64,000 bases of DNA from DATAZK01 sp963731205 (GTDB taxonomy: Bacteria > Actinomycetota > Actinomycetes > Frankiales > Frankiaceae). Location: positions 1,054,001 through 1,118,000 of the forward strand of contig CAVSUJ010000001.1 in NCBI GenBank assembly GCA_963731205.1, in the 5' to 3' direction. A model generated the notes under the pieces. It made no database searches, was not told where the DNA came from, and saw only the letters and a list, made by a program, of their open reading frames with translations. Shown piece after piece: positions 24,281 through 32,745 of the stretch (position 1 is the first letter of the stretch; every line of letters begins with the position of its first letter). A program made the translations under genes and the position numbers.

Positions 24281-25317
24281 GAACGCCCGATGAGTCAGCC
24301 CGCAAGCAGGCGCTGGAAAGGCAGGGGCAGCTGACCAAGCCGACCGGCGCGCTCGGACGCCTCGAGGCTCTGTCGGCCTGGGTCTGTGCCGTTCAGGGCG
24401 CCTGTCCACCCCATCCGTTCCAGCGGATACGCGTCGTGATCGTCGCCGCAGACCACGCAATCGCGTCAGCGGGCGTCTCGGCTTATCCGCCGGAAGTGAC
24501 GGCGCAGATGGTGGCGAACTTCGCGGCGGGCGGCGCAGCTGTCAACGTGCTCGCGCGGCAGGCCGGCGCCACGGTCCGGGTCATCGACGACGGGGTGGGG
24601 AACCCGTCCGGAAGCATCGACCGGGAGGACGCGCTGACCCCGGCGGAGTTCGAGGCCGCCTTCGAACTCGGACGCACCATCGTCGACGAGGAGGTCGACA
24701 GCGGCTGCGATCTGCTGATCCCCGGCGACATGGGGATCGGCAACACGACACCGGCCGCCGCGCTCGTCGCCGGACTCCTCGGACTCGAACCGGTGGCCGT
24801 GGTCGGGCGCGGGACCGGCATCGACGACGCCGGGTGGATGCGCAAGACCACGGCAATCCGCGACGCGCTCACCCGCGCCCGCAAGAGCGTCGGACAGGAC
24901 CCCGAAGGCCTGATCCGCGTCGTCGGGGGCCGCGACCTGGCCACGCTCGCCGGGATGCTGGTCCACGCGGGCGCCCGGCGCACACCTGTGATCCTGGACG
25001 GTGTGGTCAGCTGCGCTGCCGCGCTCGCCGCCGAGCGCATGGCGTCGGGTGCCCGCGCCTGGTGGGTGGCCGGCACCCGTTCGACCGAACCGTCGCAGTC
25101 CAAGGCGCTGGCGGCGCTCGACCTCGAACCGCTGCTGGATCTCGGGCTGCGGCTCGGCGAGGGGACCGGCGCCCTGCTCGCGGTCGGACTCGTGCAGGCT
25201 GCAGCCGCGACTCTCGCGGAGATGGCGACGTTTGCCGAGGCCGGGGTCAGCGACCGGGACCGGGATGAGTCCCCTGCTGATACCTCTGCCATCTCCGCGG
25301 AGTCGGAGATCCCCTGA
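24265..25317 (+). CDS. cobT: Nicotinate-nucleotide:dimethylbenzimidazole phosphoribosyltransferase
   Basis: Makes alpha-ribazole phosphate for the lower loop of cobalamin. It is 350 residues. The family pattern is clear: LTKPTGALGRLE near the N-terminus, VIVAADHAIASAGVSAYP, GDMGIGNTTPAAAL and, near the end, RLGEGTGALLAVGLVQAA, whose Glu corresponds to the catalytic base. In the GIGNTT motif an Asp stands where Glu is usual (GE-M/L-GIGNTT). The gene begins inside the cobU end (16-bp overlap) and is followed by cobS. Confidence 0.93.
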   Translation: MPAQVRTPDESARKQALERQGQLTKPTGALGRLEALSAWVCAVQGACPPHPFQRIRVVIVAADHAIASAGVSAYPPEVTAQMVANFAAGGAAVNVLARQAGATVRVIDDGVGNPSGSIDREDALTPAEFEAAFELGRTIVDEEVDSGCDLLIPGDMGIGNTTPAAALVAGLLGLEPVAVVGRGTGIDDAGWMRKTTAIRDALTRARKSVGQDPEGLIRVVGGRDLATLAGMLVHAGARRTPVILDGVVSCAAALAAERMASGARAWWVAGTRSTEPSQSKALAALDLEPLLDLGLRLGEGTGALLAVGLVQAAAATLAEMATFAEAGVSDRDRDESPADTSAISAESEIP

Positions 25318-25340
25318 CGCGACTGGCGCCTGCGCGCTAC

Positions 25341-26123
25341 GTGATCAGCCTGCTGACCGTGCTCCCGGTCGGTCGCCGGCCGATCGCGCTCGCCCCGCGC
25401 CAGACCGGCGCCGCCATCGCGCTCGCTCCGCTGGTCGGGATACTCGTCTGGCTGCCGGCCGCCGGGGTGCAGATCGGGGTTCGCGTCCTGCTGCACAACC
25501 CGCCCAATCTGGTGGCCCCGGCGCTGGCCCTGGCCACCATCGCTCTTCTCACGGGTGGACTGCACCTCGACGGGCTTGCCGACTTCGCCGACGGTCTCGG
25601 CTCGCGGCGCCCTCCCGCCGAGGCGCTGGTGATCATGAAGGATTCGGCGATCGGGGCGCTGGGCGCCGTCACGCTGATCTTCGTCGTCCTCGTCCAGGCC
25701 GCCTCACTCGAACTGGCCATCGGGCGCCATCACGGCACCGTCGCCCTGCTCACGTCGGCCCTGGCCGGGCGGCTCGCCGTGGTCCACGCCTGCCGCACGG
25801 GGATCCCCCCGGCACGCACGGACGGCTTGGGAGTCAGCGTGATCGGCTCGGTGTCGGCGGCGCGTTCTGCCATCGTCACCGCGCTGGTGTTCGTCATTGC
25901 GGCCGTCGCCGGAAAGCTCGACGTCGACGGCGGGCGGCTGCGCGAGAGCGTCCATGCGATGTTCGCCGTCCTCTGCGCGGTCGTCGTCGCCGCGCTGGTG
26001 CGGCGCCTCGCCGTCCGCCGGCTCGGCGGTATGACCGGCGACGTCTTCGGCGCACTCATCGAACTGGCCGTCCTCACCGACCTTTTCGTCATGGCGATCC
26101 CGGCGCCGTCCTGGTTGCACTGA
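25341..26123 (+). CDS. cobS: Adenosylcobinamide-GDP ribazoletransferase (cobalamin synthase)
   Basis: Membrane enzyme joining adenosylcobinamide-GDP with alpha-ribazole (phosphate), the final nucleotide-loop step. It is 260 residues and strongly hydrophobic with six or seven segments. Markers are LTVLPVGRRP at the N-terminus, GGLHLDGLADFADGLGSRR with its Asp-rich Mg site, and MKDSAIGALGAV. The GTG at 25341 is the first usable start; a few residues upstream (from a CTG overlapping the cobT stop) could also belong to the protein. It is the last gene of the cobU-cobT-cobS operon. Confidence 0.92.
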   Translation: MISLLTVLPVGRRPIALAPRQTGAAIALAPLVGILVWLPAAGVQIGVRVLLHNPPNLVAPALALATIALLTGGLHLDGLADFADGLGSRRPPAEALVIMKDSAIGALGAVTLIFVVLVQAASLELAIGRHHGTVALLTSALAGRLAVVHACRTGIPPARTDGLGVSVIGSVSAARSAIVTALVFVIAAVAGKLDVDGGRLRESVHAMFAVLCAVVVAALVRRLAVRRLGGMTGDVFGALIELAVLTDLFVMAIPAPSWLH

Positions 26124-26151
26124 CCGCCGGTGATGGACGGCTCAAGGCCGG

Positions 26152-27231
26152 TTAGCGCGGAGACGCGTCAACAAACGGTGGTTTGACGACCGTGGCGGCC
26201 ACCTGCCGGCCGCGCACATCGACAAGAACGTCGTCACCCTCGTCTGCACCGGACAGGATCGCCAGCGCGATGCCGGCGCCGAGAGTGGGACTGAACGTCC
26301 CGCTGGTGACGGTGCCGCTGACGTTTCCGCCCGACACCGCCATACCGGGCCGTGCGATTCCGGTGGAGACGCGCAGCCCCCAGAGCAGCCGCGGCGGGGC
26401 AGCGCGTTCGGCCAGCAGCGCCTCGCGTCCCCAGAAAACGGGCTTCTTCCACCCGACAGCCCAGCCGAGCCGCGCCGCGACGGGACTGATGTCGTCCGAC
26501 AGGTCCTGACCATGAAGCGGATAGCCCATCTCCGTGCGCAGGGTGTCGCGCGCGCCCAGGCCGCAGGGCACGCCGCCGGCAGCGACCAGCGCGTCCCAGA
26601 TTCCCTCGGCCGCGTCCCATCGCGGGATCAGCTCGTAGCCCCGCTCCCCGGTGTAGCCCGACCGGCACACGATGAGCGGCTCGCCTTTCCATTCGGCCCG
26701 CACGTGGGACATGTACGCGTGCTCTGACGGCAGGCCGAGGTCGGCCAGAAGCTGCGGCGACTTCGGGCCCTGCACGGCGATGACCGCGAAGTCCCGGTGC
26801 TGGTCGGTCACCGCGACGCCGGCAGGAGCGGCGCCCGAGAGACGCTTCCCGAGGCCGGTGGTGTTTGCGGCGTTGGGGACGAGAAACACGTCGTCGTCGG
26901 AGTTGACGTAAGCGATCAGGTCATCGATGACACCACCGGATTCGGTGCAGCACAGGGTGTACTGCGCGAACCCCGGCTCGATCCGGAAGAGATCGTTCGT
27001 GAGAACGGAATTGAGGAATTCGCGGGCGCCCGGCCCGGTGACCGAGAGCTTGCCGAGGTGGCTCACGTCGAAGATGCCGGCGGCGGTGCGGACGGCCTGG
27101 TGCTCGGTCACCGTGCCGCCGCCGCTGCCCGGATACGCCAGCGGCATTTCCCATCCGCCGAATTCCCCGAACCGGGCTCCGGCGGCGACGTGACGATCGT
27201 GCAGGGGTGAGCGCAGCAGCTCAGAGGCCAT
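26152..27231 (-). CDS. gcvT: Aminomethyltransferase (glycine cleavage T protein)
   Basis: Tetrahydrofolate-dependent T protein that releases ammonia from the aminomethyl-lipoyl H protein and forms methylene-THF. It is 359 residues, normal length. Typical segments are SPLHDRHVAAGARFGEFGGWEMPL (in part: FGEFGGWEMPL), GIFDVSHLGKLSVTGP, SGYTGERGYEL and CGLGARDTLRTEMGYPLHG. The glycine-cleavage partners gcvH and gcvP are not in this window. No glycine riboswitch is visible in the short upstream gap shared with pepA. Confidence 0.95.
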   Translation of the reverse strand: MASELLRSPLHDRHVAAGARFGEFGGWEMPLAYPGSGGGTVTEHQAVRTAAGIFDVSHLGKLSVTGPGAREFLNSVLTNDLFRIEPGFAQYTLCCTESGGVIDDLIAYVNSDDDVFLVPNAANTTGLGKRLSGAAPAGVAVTDQHRDFAVIAVQGPKSPQLLADLGLPSEHAYMSHVRAEWKGEPLIVCRSGYTGERGYELIPRWDAAEGIWDALVAAGGVPCGLGARDTLRTEMGYPLHGQDLSDDISPVAARLGWAVGWKKPVFWGREALLAERAAPPRLLWGLRVSTGIARPGMAVSGGNVSGTVTSGTFSPTLGAGIALAILSGADEGDDVLVDVRGRQVAATVVKPPFVDASPR

Positions 27232-27319
27232 GCGCCCGACGCTACCGCCGAACCCGCGTCACGGACCCGTGCGCTGCCTCGCTGCGCTCAGCGGGACGCA
27301 ATCTCTTGCTACCGGCCAT

Positions 27320-27325
27320 TAAGCT
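27320..27325 (+). promoter_or_regulatory. Probable -10 hexamer TAAGCT for pepA
   Basis: TAAGCT lies 6 nt before the ATG at 27332; no ribosome binding site precedes the start, which predicts a leaderless mRNA. Confidence 0.6.
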
Positions 27326-27331
27326 GCACAA

Positions 27332-28810
27332 ATGGCCACGCTCACTGCTTCGAACGACTCCGCGACCGCCGCCGAGGTCGATGTGCTTGTCATTGCCGTC
27401 GCCAAGGGCGCCGACGGTCCCCTGCCGCAGGCCGGCAGCGAGGAACTCGACGCCGCGCTCTCCGGGCGGCTGTCCGCAGTGCTGGCCGACCTCGGCGCCA
27501 CCGGCGACGAAGGTGAGGTCACCCGCTTCGCCTCGCTAGGGGCCGTCACGGCTCCCGTGATCGCCGCCGTCGGCATCGGGGAGGTGAACGGCAGCGGCGC
27601 GTCGGATGAGGTGCTGCGCAAGGCCGCCGGCTCGGCCATCCGCGCGCTGGCGGGCCAGCGGCGCGTGGGTCTCGCCCTGCCGAACGGCACCGACGTGCGC
27701 GCAGCCGTCGAAGGCGCGGCACTGGCGGCGTTCTCGGTCAAGCAGCCGCCCAAGGGCAAGGCTCCGGTCGAGGACATCGTGCTGCTCGGCGCCGCGTCCG
27801 ACAGTTCGCCGCTCTCGCGCGCATCCATCCTTGCCGAGGCCGTCGCCCTCGCCCGCAATCTGGGCAACCTGCCGGCCAACCTGCTGCCGCCGTCCGGTCT
27901 GGCCGACCGCGCAGTGGCCGAGGCCGCGACGTGCGGAGTCGAGGTGACGGTGCTCGACGAGCAGCAGCTGCAGGCGCAGGGATTCGGCGGGATCATCGGC
28001 GTGGGTCAGGGATCGGTCAACCCGCCGCGGCTCGTGCGTTTGGCCTGGACCCCGGAAGGCGCCACCCGCACGGCATCGTTCGTCGGCAAGGGCATCACGT
28101 TCGACTCGGGGGGCCTGTCACTCAAGCCCTCGACCGGCATGGAGTACATGAAGGTCGACATGGCGGGCGCGGCGGCGGTGCTCGGCGCGGTGCTCGCCGC
28201 GGCGCGGCTCGAGCTCCCGATCAACGTCACGGGCTGGCTGGCCATCGCCGAGAACATGCCCTCGGCGCGAGCCAGCCGCCCCACCGATGTGCTGACCATG
28301 TACGGCGGGAAGCGCGTCGAGGTGCTGAACACCGACGCCGAAGGCCGGCTCGTGCTCGGAGACGCGCTTGCGCGGGCCAGCGAGGAGCATCCCGACATCC
28401 TCATCGACGTCGCGACCCTCACCGGAGGGCAGGTCATCGCGCTCGGTCAGCGGACGACCGGGCTGATGGGCAACGACGAGACGCTCCTTGCTGACCTGCA
28501 GGCCGCCGGGGCCGCTGCGGGCGAGCCGATGTGGCCGATGCCGATGCCGCCGGAGATCCGCAAGGGCCTGGACTCGCAGGTCGCCGACCTGTCGAACGTC
28601 GCGCCCGGGGGCAACCGCGACGGTCACATGCTGGTCGGCGGGATCTTCCTGAAGGAGTTCGTGGGCGACGGCATCGCCTGGGCCCACCTCGACATCGCCG
28701 GCCCGGCCTGGAACGGCGGCGAGCCCTACGGCTTCACGCCCCGCGGCGCCACCGGCGTGATGGTGCGCACACTGGTCACCCTGCTGGAAGGGATGATCGC
28801 TAAGAGCTGA
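27332..28810 (+). CDS. pepA: Leucyl aminopeptidase (M17)
   Basis: Cytosolic dinuclear-metal aminopeptidase of 492 residues. The catalytic C-terminal half carries VGKGITFDSGGLSLKPS with metal-ligand Lys and Asp, MKVDMAGAAAVLGA and the M17 signature NTDAEGRLVLGDAL. The N-terminal domain (about 1-170) is the variable regulatory part. It corresponds in position to Rv2213 (from memory). It probably serves peptide turnover, and nothing local points to a special role. Confidence 0.95.
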   Translation: MATLTASNDSATAAEVDVLVIAVAKGADGPLPQAGSEELDAALSGRLSAVLADLGATGDEGEVTRFASLGAVTAPVIAAVGIGEVNGSGASDEVLRKAAGSAIRALAGQRRVGLALPNGTDVRAAVEGAALAAFSVKQPPKGKAPVEDIVLLGAASDSSPLSRASILAEAVALARNLGNLPANLLPPSGLADRAVAEAATCGVEVTVLDEQQLQAQGFGGIIGVGQGSVNPPRLVRLAWTPEGATRTASFVGKGITFDSGGLSLKPSTGMEYMKVDMAGAAAVLGAVLAAARLELPINVTGWLAIAENMPSARASRPTDVLTMYGGKRVEVLNTDAEGRLVLGDALARASEEHPDILIDVATLTGGQVIALGQRTTGLMGNDETLLADLQAAGAAAGEPMWPMPMPPEIRKGLDSQVADLSNVAPGGNRDGHMLVGGIFLKEFVGDGIAWAHLDIAGPAWNGGEPYGFTPRGATGVMVRTLVTLLEGMIAKS

Positions 28811-28905
28811 GCGCGGGGCTCGCCGGGACCGCTTTGCGTTTGCCTCCGGTGGCAGACTGGAAGCAGTAAGGAAAGCCTGCCCGCCAGCACGCAAAGGAGC
28901 GCCGC

Positions 28906-30288
28906 GTGAGCCCTTCTCGCGAGCCCGTCGATCTCGCCATCCTGGGCGCCGGAAGCGGGGGCTATGCCGCAGCCCTGCGCGCCGCCGAGCTCGGGATGTC
29001 GGTGGTCATGGTCGAGCGCGACAAGGTCGGCGGCACCTGCCTGCATCGCGGATGCATCCCGACCAAGGCACTGCTGCACGCTGCCGAGGTCGCCGACAAC
29101 GCCAAGGAAGGCCCGGAGAAGTTCGGCGTCAAGTCGACCTTCGACGGCATCGACATGGTGGGCGTGAATGCCTACAAGGACGGGGTGGTCAGCCGCCTCT
29201 ACAAGGGCCTGTCGGGGCTGGTGAAGTCACGCCAGATCGAGGTCGTGGAAGGCTCGGGCCGGCTTGCCAGCGCGACCAGCCTGCAGGTCGGTGATCGCAC
29301 CATCGAGGCCCGCCACGTCATCCTGGCCACCGGGTCGGAGTCGAAATCGCTGCCCGGCGTCACGATCGACGGCGAGAAGGTCATCTCCAGCGATCACGCG
29401 CTGACCCTGGAGCATGTTCCGGCGTCGGTCATCGTGCTGGGCGCCGGCGCCATCGGGTGCGAGTTCGCTTCGGTGTGGAACTCCTTCGGCGCGACCGTGA
29501 CGATCGTCGAGGCGCTCCCCCACCTCGTTCCGTTGGAGGAGGAGTCCTCGTCCAAGCTGCTCGAGCGCCAGTTCCGGCGCAAGGGCATCGCGTTCCACGT
29601 CGGCACCAAGCTGACTGACGTCGACACCAGCCGCGACGGGGTCACCGTCACCCTCGAGAACGGCAAGACCGTCTCCGCCGAGCTGCTCCTCGTCGCCGTC
29701 GGCCGGGGCCCGGTGTCGGCCGGTCTCGGGTACGAGGAGGCGGGCGTCGAGGTCGACCGCGGTTTCGTCAAGGTCGACGCGACCTGCCAGACCAACATCC
29801 CGACCATCAGCGCCATCGGCGACGTGCGTCCCGGCCTTCAGCTCGCCCACGTCGGTTTCGGGGAGGGGATCCTGGTTGCCGAGCGCATCGCCGGGCTGCC
29901 CGTCGTCCCGATCGACTACGACGGCGTCCCGAAGATCACCTACTCCCATCCGGAAGTCGCGTCCGTGGGGCTGACCTCGACCATCGCCAAGCAGCGAGGG
30001 CATGACGTCGTCACCGCCTCCTACGACTTCGCCGGCAACGGCCGCGCCCAGATCCTGCAGACCGCCGGCGCCGTCACCCTGATCGCCGAGAAGGACGGCC
30101 CGGTGCTCGGCGTCCACATGGTCGGCGAGCGCGTCGGTGACCTCATCGCCGAGGCTCAGCTGATCGTCAACTGGGAGGCACACGCCTCCGAAGTCGCCGC
30201 CCTCATCCACCCTCATCCGACGCTTTCCGAAGCCGTCGGGGAGGCCCACCTCGCCTTGGCCGGCAAGCCGCTGCACACGCACGGCTAG
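28906..30288 (+). CDS. lpdA: Dihydrolipoyl dehydrogenase (E3)
   Basis: FAD enzyme that reoxidises dihydrolipoyl groups with NAD+. It is 460 residues. The FAD site is AILGAGSGGYAAALRAAELG, the redox disulfide GGTCLHRGCIPTKALLH, the NAD site VIVLGAGAIGCEFASVW and the C-terminal interface HPHPTLSEAVGEA with the catalytic His-Glu. The GTG start follows AAAGGAG. It lies 67 bp before sucB, so E3 and E2 of a 2-oxoacid dehydrogenase are made together. It can also serve the glycine cleavage system. Confidence 0.96.
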   Translation: MSPSREPVDLAILGAGSGGYAAALRAAELGMSVVMVERDKVGGTCLHRGCIPTKALLHAAEVADNAKEGPEKFGVKSTFDGIDMVGVNAYKDGVVSRLYKGLSGLVKSRQIEVVEGSGRLASATSLQVGDRTIEARHVILATGSESKSLPGVTIDGEKVISSDHALTLEHVPASVIVLGAGAIGCEFASVWNSFGATVTIVEALPHLVPLEEESSSKLLERQFRRKGIAFHVGTKLTDVDTSRDGVTVTLENGKTVSAELLLVAVGRGPVSAGLGYEEAGVEVDRGFVKVDATCQTNIPTISAIGDVRPGLQLAHVGFGEGILVAERIAGLPVVPIDYDGVPKITYSHPEVASVGLTSTIAKQRGHDVVTASYDFAGNGRAQILQTAGAVTLIAEKDGPVLGVHMVGERVGDLIAEAQLIVNWEAHASEVAALIHPHPTLSEAVGEAHLALAGKPLHTHG

Positions 30289-30355
30289 CCGCGCCGGCCG
30301 CACTGTCAGTCAAGCCAGTACGCCAGCACGAACAACCGAAGGAGCGCGACGACCG

Positions 30356-31837
30356 ATGCCGGTCTCCGTCACCATGCCCCGTCTCGGGGAGAGCGTCTCT
30401 GAAGGGACGGTCACCCGCTGGCTCAAGCAGGAGGGCGAGCACGTCGAGGCGGATGAGCCGCTGCTCGAGGTCAGCACCGACAAGGTGGACACCGAGATCC
30501 CCTCTCCCAGCTCAGGCGTCCTCACGTCGATCAAGGTTGGTGAGGACGAGACGGTCGACGTCGGCGTCGAGCTCGCCGTGATCTCCGAAAGCGCCGAGGC
30601 GGGCGCGTCGGCTCCCGCGCCGGCAGCGGCACCACAGGCTCCTGAACCGGAGCCCGAGCCGCCCGCGGCGCAGGCCGAACCCGCCCCTCAGCCTCCCGCG
30701 CCGCAGCCGCCCGCACCCGCCCCGCCGGCCGCCGCTCCCCCGCAGCCGGCCCCGGTCGCGCCGGCCCAGGCCGCGGCGCCGTCCACCTCGGCTCCGGGAA
30801 GCGCCGAGGAGGACAGCGGCGGCGACTCCGGCAGCGATGGCGGCCCCTACGTCACTCCCCTGGTGCGCCGGCTGGCCGCCGAGCACGACGTCGACCTCTC
30901 GGCGCTTCGCGGCACCGGTGTCGGTGGGCGGATCCGCAAGCAGGACGTCCTCGACGCCGCGCGCAACGGCTCCGGAAGCTACGCCGAGGCGAGCAGTCCC
31001 GCGCCGACCCCGACGATCGCCCAGCCCGCTCCCGCTGCAGCAACGAGCGCGCCCAGCGCGCCGCAGGCCCCGGTGAAGGCGAGCCAGCCGGCTGCTGCCG
31101 CTGCCGCCACCCAGGTACGCGGCCGCACGGAGAAGCTCTCGAGGCTGCGCTCGGTCATCGCCACCCGGATGGTCGAGAGCCTGCAGATCAGCGCTCAGCT
31201 GACAACCGTCGTCGAGGTCGACATCACCCGGATCGCGCGGCTGCGCGAGCGGGCGAAGGCGTCGTTCGAGGCGCGCGAGGGCGTCAAGCTCACGTTCCTG
31301 CCGTTCTTCGCCGTCGCGACGTGCGAGGCGCTCAAGCTGCACCCGAAGCTGAACGCGAGCATCGACCAGGCCGCCGGAACGGCCACCTACCACGACGTGG
31401 AACACCTCAGCATCGCCGTCGACACCGAGCGCGGGCTGCTCGCACCGGTGATCCACGGCGCCGGCGACCTCAACCTCGGCGGCATGGCGCGCCAGATCGC
31501 CGACCTCGCCGACCGCACCCGGCGCAACGCGGTGACTCCGGACGAGCTCGGCGGTGGCACGTTCACGCTGACCAACACCGGCAGCCGTGGCGCGCTTTTC
31601 GACACTCCGATCATCTTCCAGCCGCAGGTCGGCATCCTTGGCACCGGCACGGTGGTCAAGCGCCCGGCTGTGGTCGAGGATCCCGAGCTCGGTGAGATCG
31701 TCGCGATCCGGTCGATCGTCTACCTGGCGCTGAGCTACGACCACCGACTCGTCGACGGCGCCGACGCCGCCCGCTTCCTGACGACCATCAAGGAGCGGCT
31801 CGAAGAGGGCGCCTTCGACGCCGACCTCGGCTTCTAG
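30356..31837 (+). CDS. sucB: Dihydrolipoamide acyltransferase (E2, succinyltransferase type)
   Basis: E2 core of 493 residues. One N-terminal lipoyl domain has its lipoylated Lys in STDKVDTEIPSP (about 43). A long Ala/Pro-rich linker (about 85-160) leads to a peripheral-subunit-binding domain (TPLVRRLAAEHDVDLSALRGTG in parts) near 165-200, a second Ala-rich linker and the catalytic domain ending in YLALSYDHRLVDGADAARFL, where His is the catalytic base. Named by analogy with the mycobacterial gene at Rv2215; whether its main partner is the pyruvate or the oxoglutarate E1 cannot be told. LipA and LipB, which make its cofactor, are encoded 3 kb downstream. Confidence 0.93.
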   Translation: MPVSVTMPRLGESVSEGTVTRWLKQEGEHVEADEPLLEVSTDKVDTEIPSPSSGVLTSIKVGEDETVDVGVELAVISESAEAGASAPAPAAAPQAPEPEPEPPAAQAEPAPQPPAPQPPAPAPPAAAPPQPAPVAPAQAAAPSTSAPGSAEEDSGGDSGSDGGPYVTPLVRRLAAEHDVDLSALRGTGVGGRIRKQDVLDAARNGSGSYAEASSPAPTPTIAQPAPAAATSAPSAPQAPVKASQPAAAAAATQVRGRTEKLSRLRSVIATRMVESLQISAQLTTVVEVDITRIARLRERAKASFEAREGVKLTFLPFFAVATCEALKLHPKLNASIDQAAGTATYHDVEHLSIAVDTERGLLAPVIHGAGDLNLGGMARQIADLADRTRRNAVTPDELGGGTFTLTNTGSRGALFDTPIIFQPQVGILGTGTVVKRPAVVEDPELGEIVAIRSIVYLALSYDHRLVDGADAARFLTTIKERLEEGAFDADLGF

Positions 31838-31851
31838 GGCCGCTGAATCAT

Positions 31852-32745
31852 TTGAAGATCGTCGTCAGCGGCGGCAGCGGCCTCATCGGCTCTGCCCTGG
31901 TGCCGCATCTGCGCGCCGCGGGGCACGAAGTGATCCGTTTGGTGCGCCGGGAGCCCTCCGTGCCCGACGAGGTCCGCTGGGATCCCGCGCGCGGGCAGCT
32001 GGATCCGGCTGATCTTGCAGGGGTCGAAGCCGCCGTCCATCTCTCGGGAGCCAACGTCAGCCGGCGGTGGAGCCAGTCGTCACGGCGCACGATCCGCGCC
32101 AGCCGGGTGGAGAGCACCGCGCTGCTCGCCGAGACGCTCGCCTCGCTCTCCCCGCTGCCGAAGGTGCTGCTCTCGGGCAGCGCCGTGGGCTTCTACGGCG
32201 ACACGGGCGACCGGGTGGAGGACGAGGACGGCCCCCGCGGCGAAGGTTTCCTGGCTGACGTCGTCGGCGACTGGGAGGCGGCCGCCCATCCCGCGATGAC
32301 GGCCGGCATCCGGGTCTGCCAGCTGCGTACGGGGATCGTGCTCGCCCGCCAGGGCGGCGCTCTGCGGCTGCAGCTGCCGATCTTCAAGCTGGGCGCCGGG
32401 GGGCGGCTCGGGAGTGGCCGCCAGTACACCAGCTGGATCACCCTCGAGGACGAGATCGCCGCCATCACCTTCCTGCTCACCGCTGATGACGTCAGCGGCC
32501 CGGTCAACCTGGTGGCTCCCAATCCGGTGACCAACCGTGACTTCACCAAGGTGCTGGCCGCCGCGCTGCACCGGCCGGCGATCGCAGCAGTGCCGCCGTT
32601 CGCCCTGAAGATCATCTTCGACGGCTTTGCGGATGAGGGGCTGCTGATCGGCCAGCGGCTCGCCCCGCGCGTCCTCACCGACGCGGGGTTCACCTTCAGC
32701 CACCCCGACCTTCCCGAGGCGCTGGAATCGGTGCTCAAGAGCTGA
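31852..32745 (+). CDS. TIGR01777-type NAD(P)-binding epimerase family protein
   Basis: A 297-residue atypical short-chain reductase of the YfcH/SDR39U1 group. The nucleotide site is IVVSGGSGLIGSALVPHL, and later family markers are HLSGANVSRRWS, LLSGSAVGFYGDTGD and RTGIVLARQGGAL. The start appears to be the TTG at 31852 because the Rossmann strand begins immediately after it. It lies 14 bp after sucB, matching the Rv2215-Rv2216 order I recall. The substrate is unknown. The 3' end overlaps the convergent pseudokinase by 11 bp. Confidence 0.88.
   Translation: MKIVVSGGSGLIGSALVPHLRAAGHEVIRLVRREPSVPDEVRWDPARGQLDPADLAGVEAAVHLSGANVSRRWSQSSRRTIRASRVESTALLAETLASLSPLPKVLLSGSAVGFYGDTGDRVEDEDGPRGEGFLADVVGDWEAAAHPAMTAGIRVCQLRTGIVLARQGGALRLQLPIFKLGAGGRLGSGRQYTSWITLEDEIAAITFLLTADDVSGPVNLVAPNPVTNRDFTKVLAAALHRPAIAAVPPFALKIIFDGFADEGLLIGQRLAPRVLTDAGFTFSHPDLPEALESVLKS

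Noticed and set aside
27232..27331. Glycine riboswitch upstream of gcvT
   Set aside because: Only 100 bp are shared with the pepA promoter, and no tandem aptamer structure is visible.
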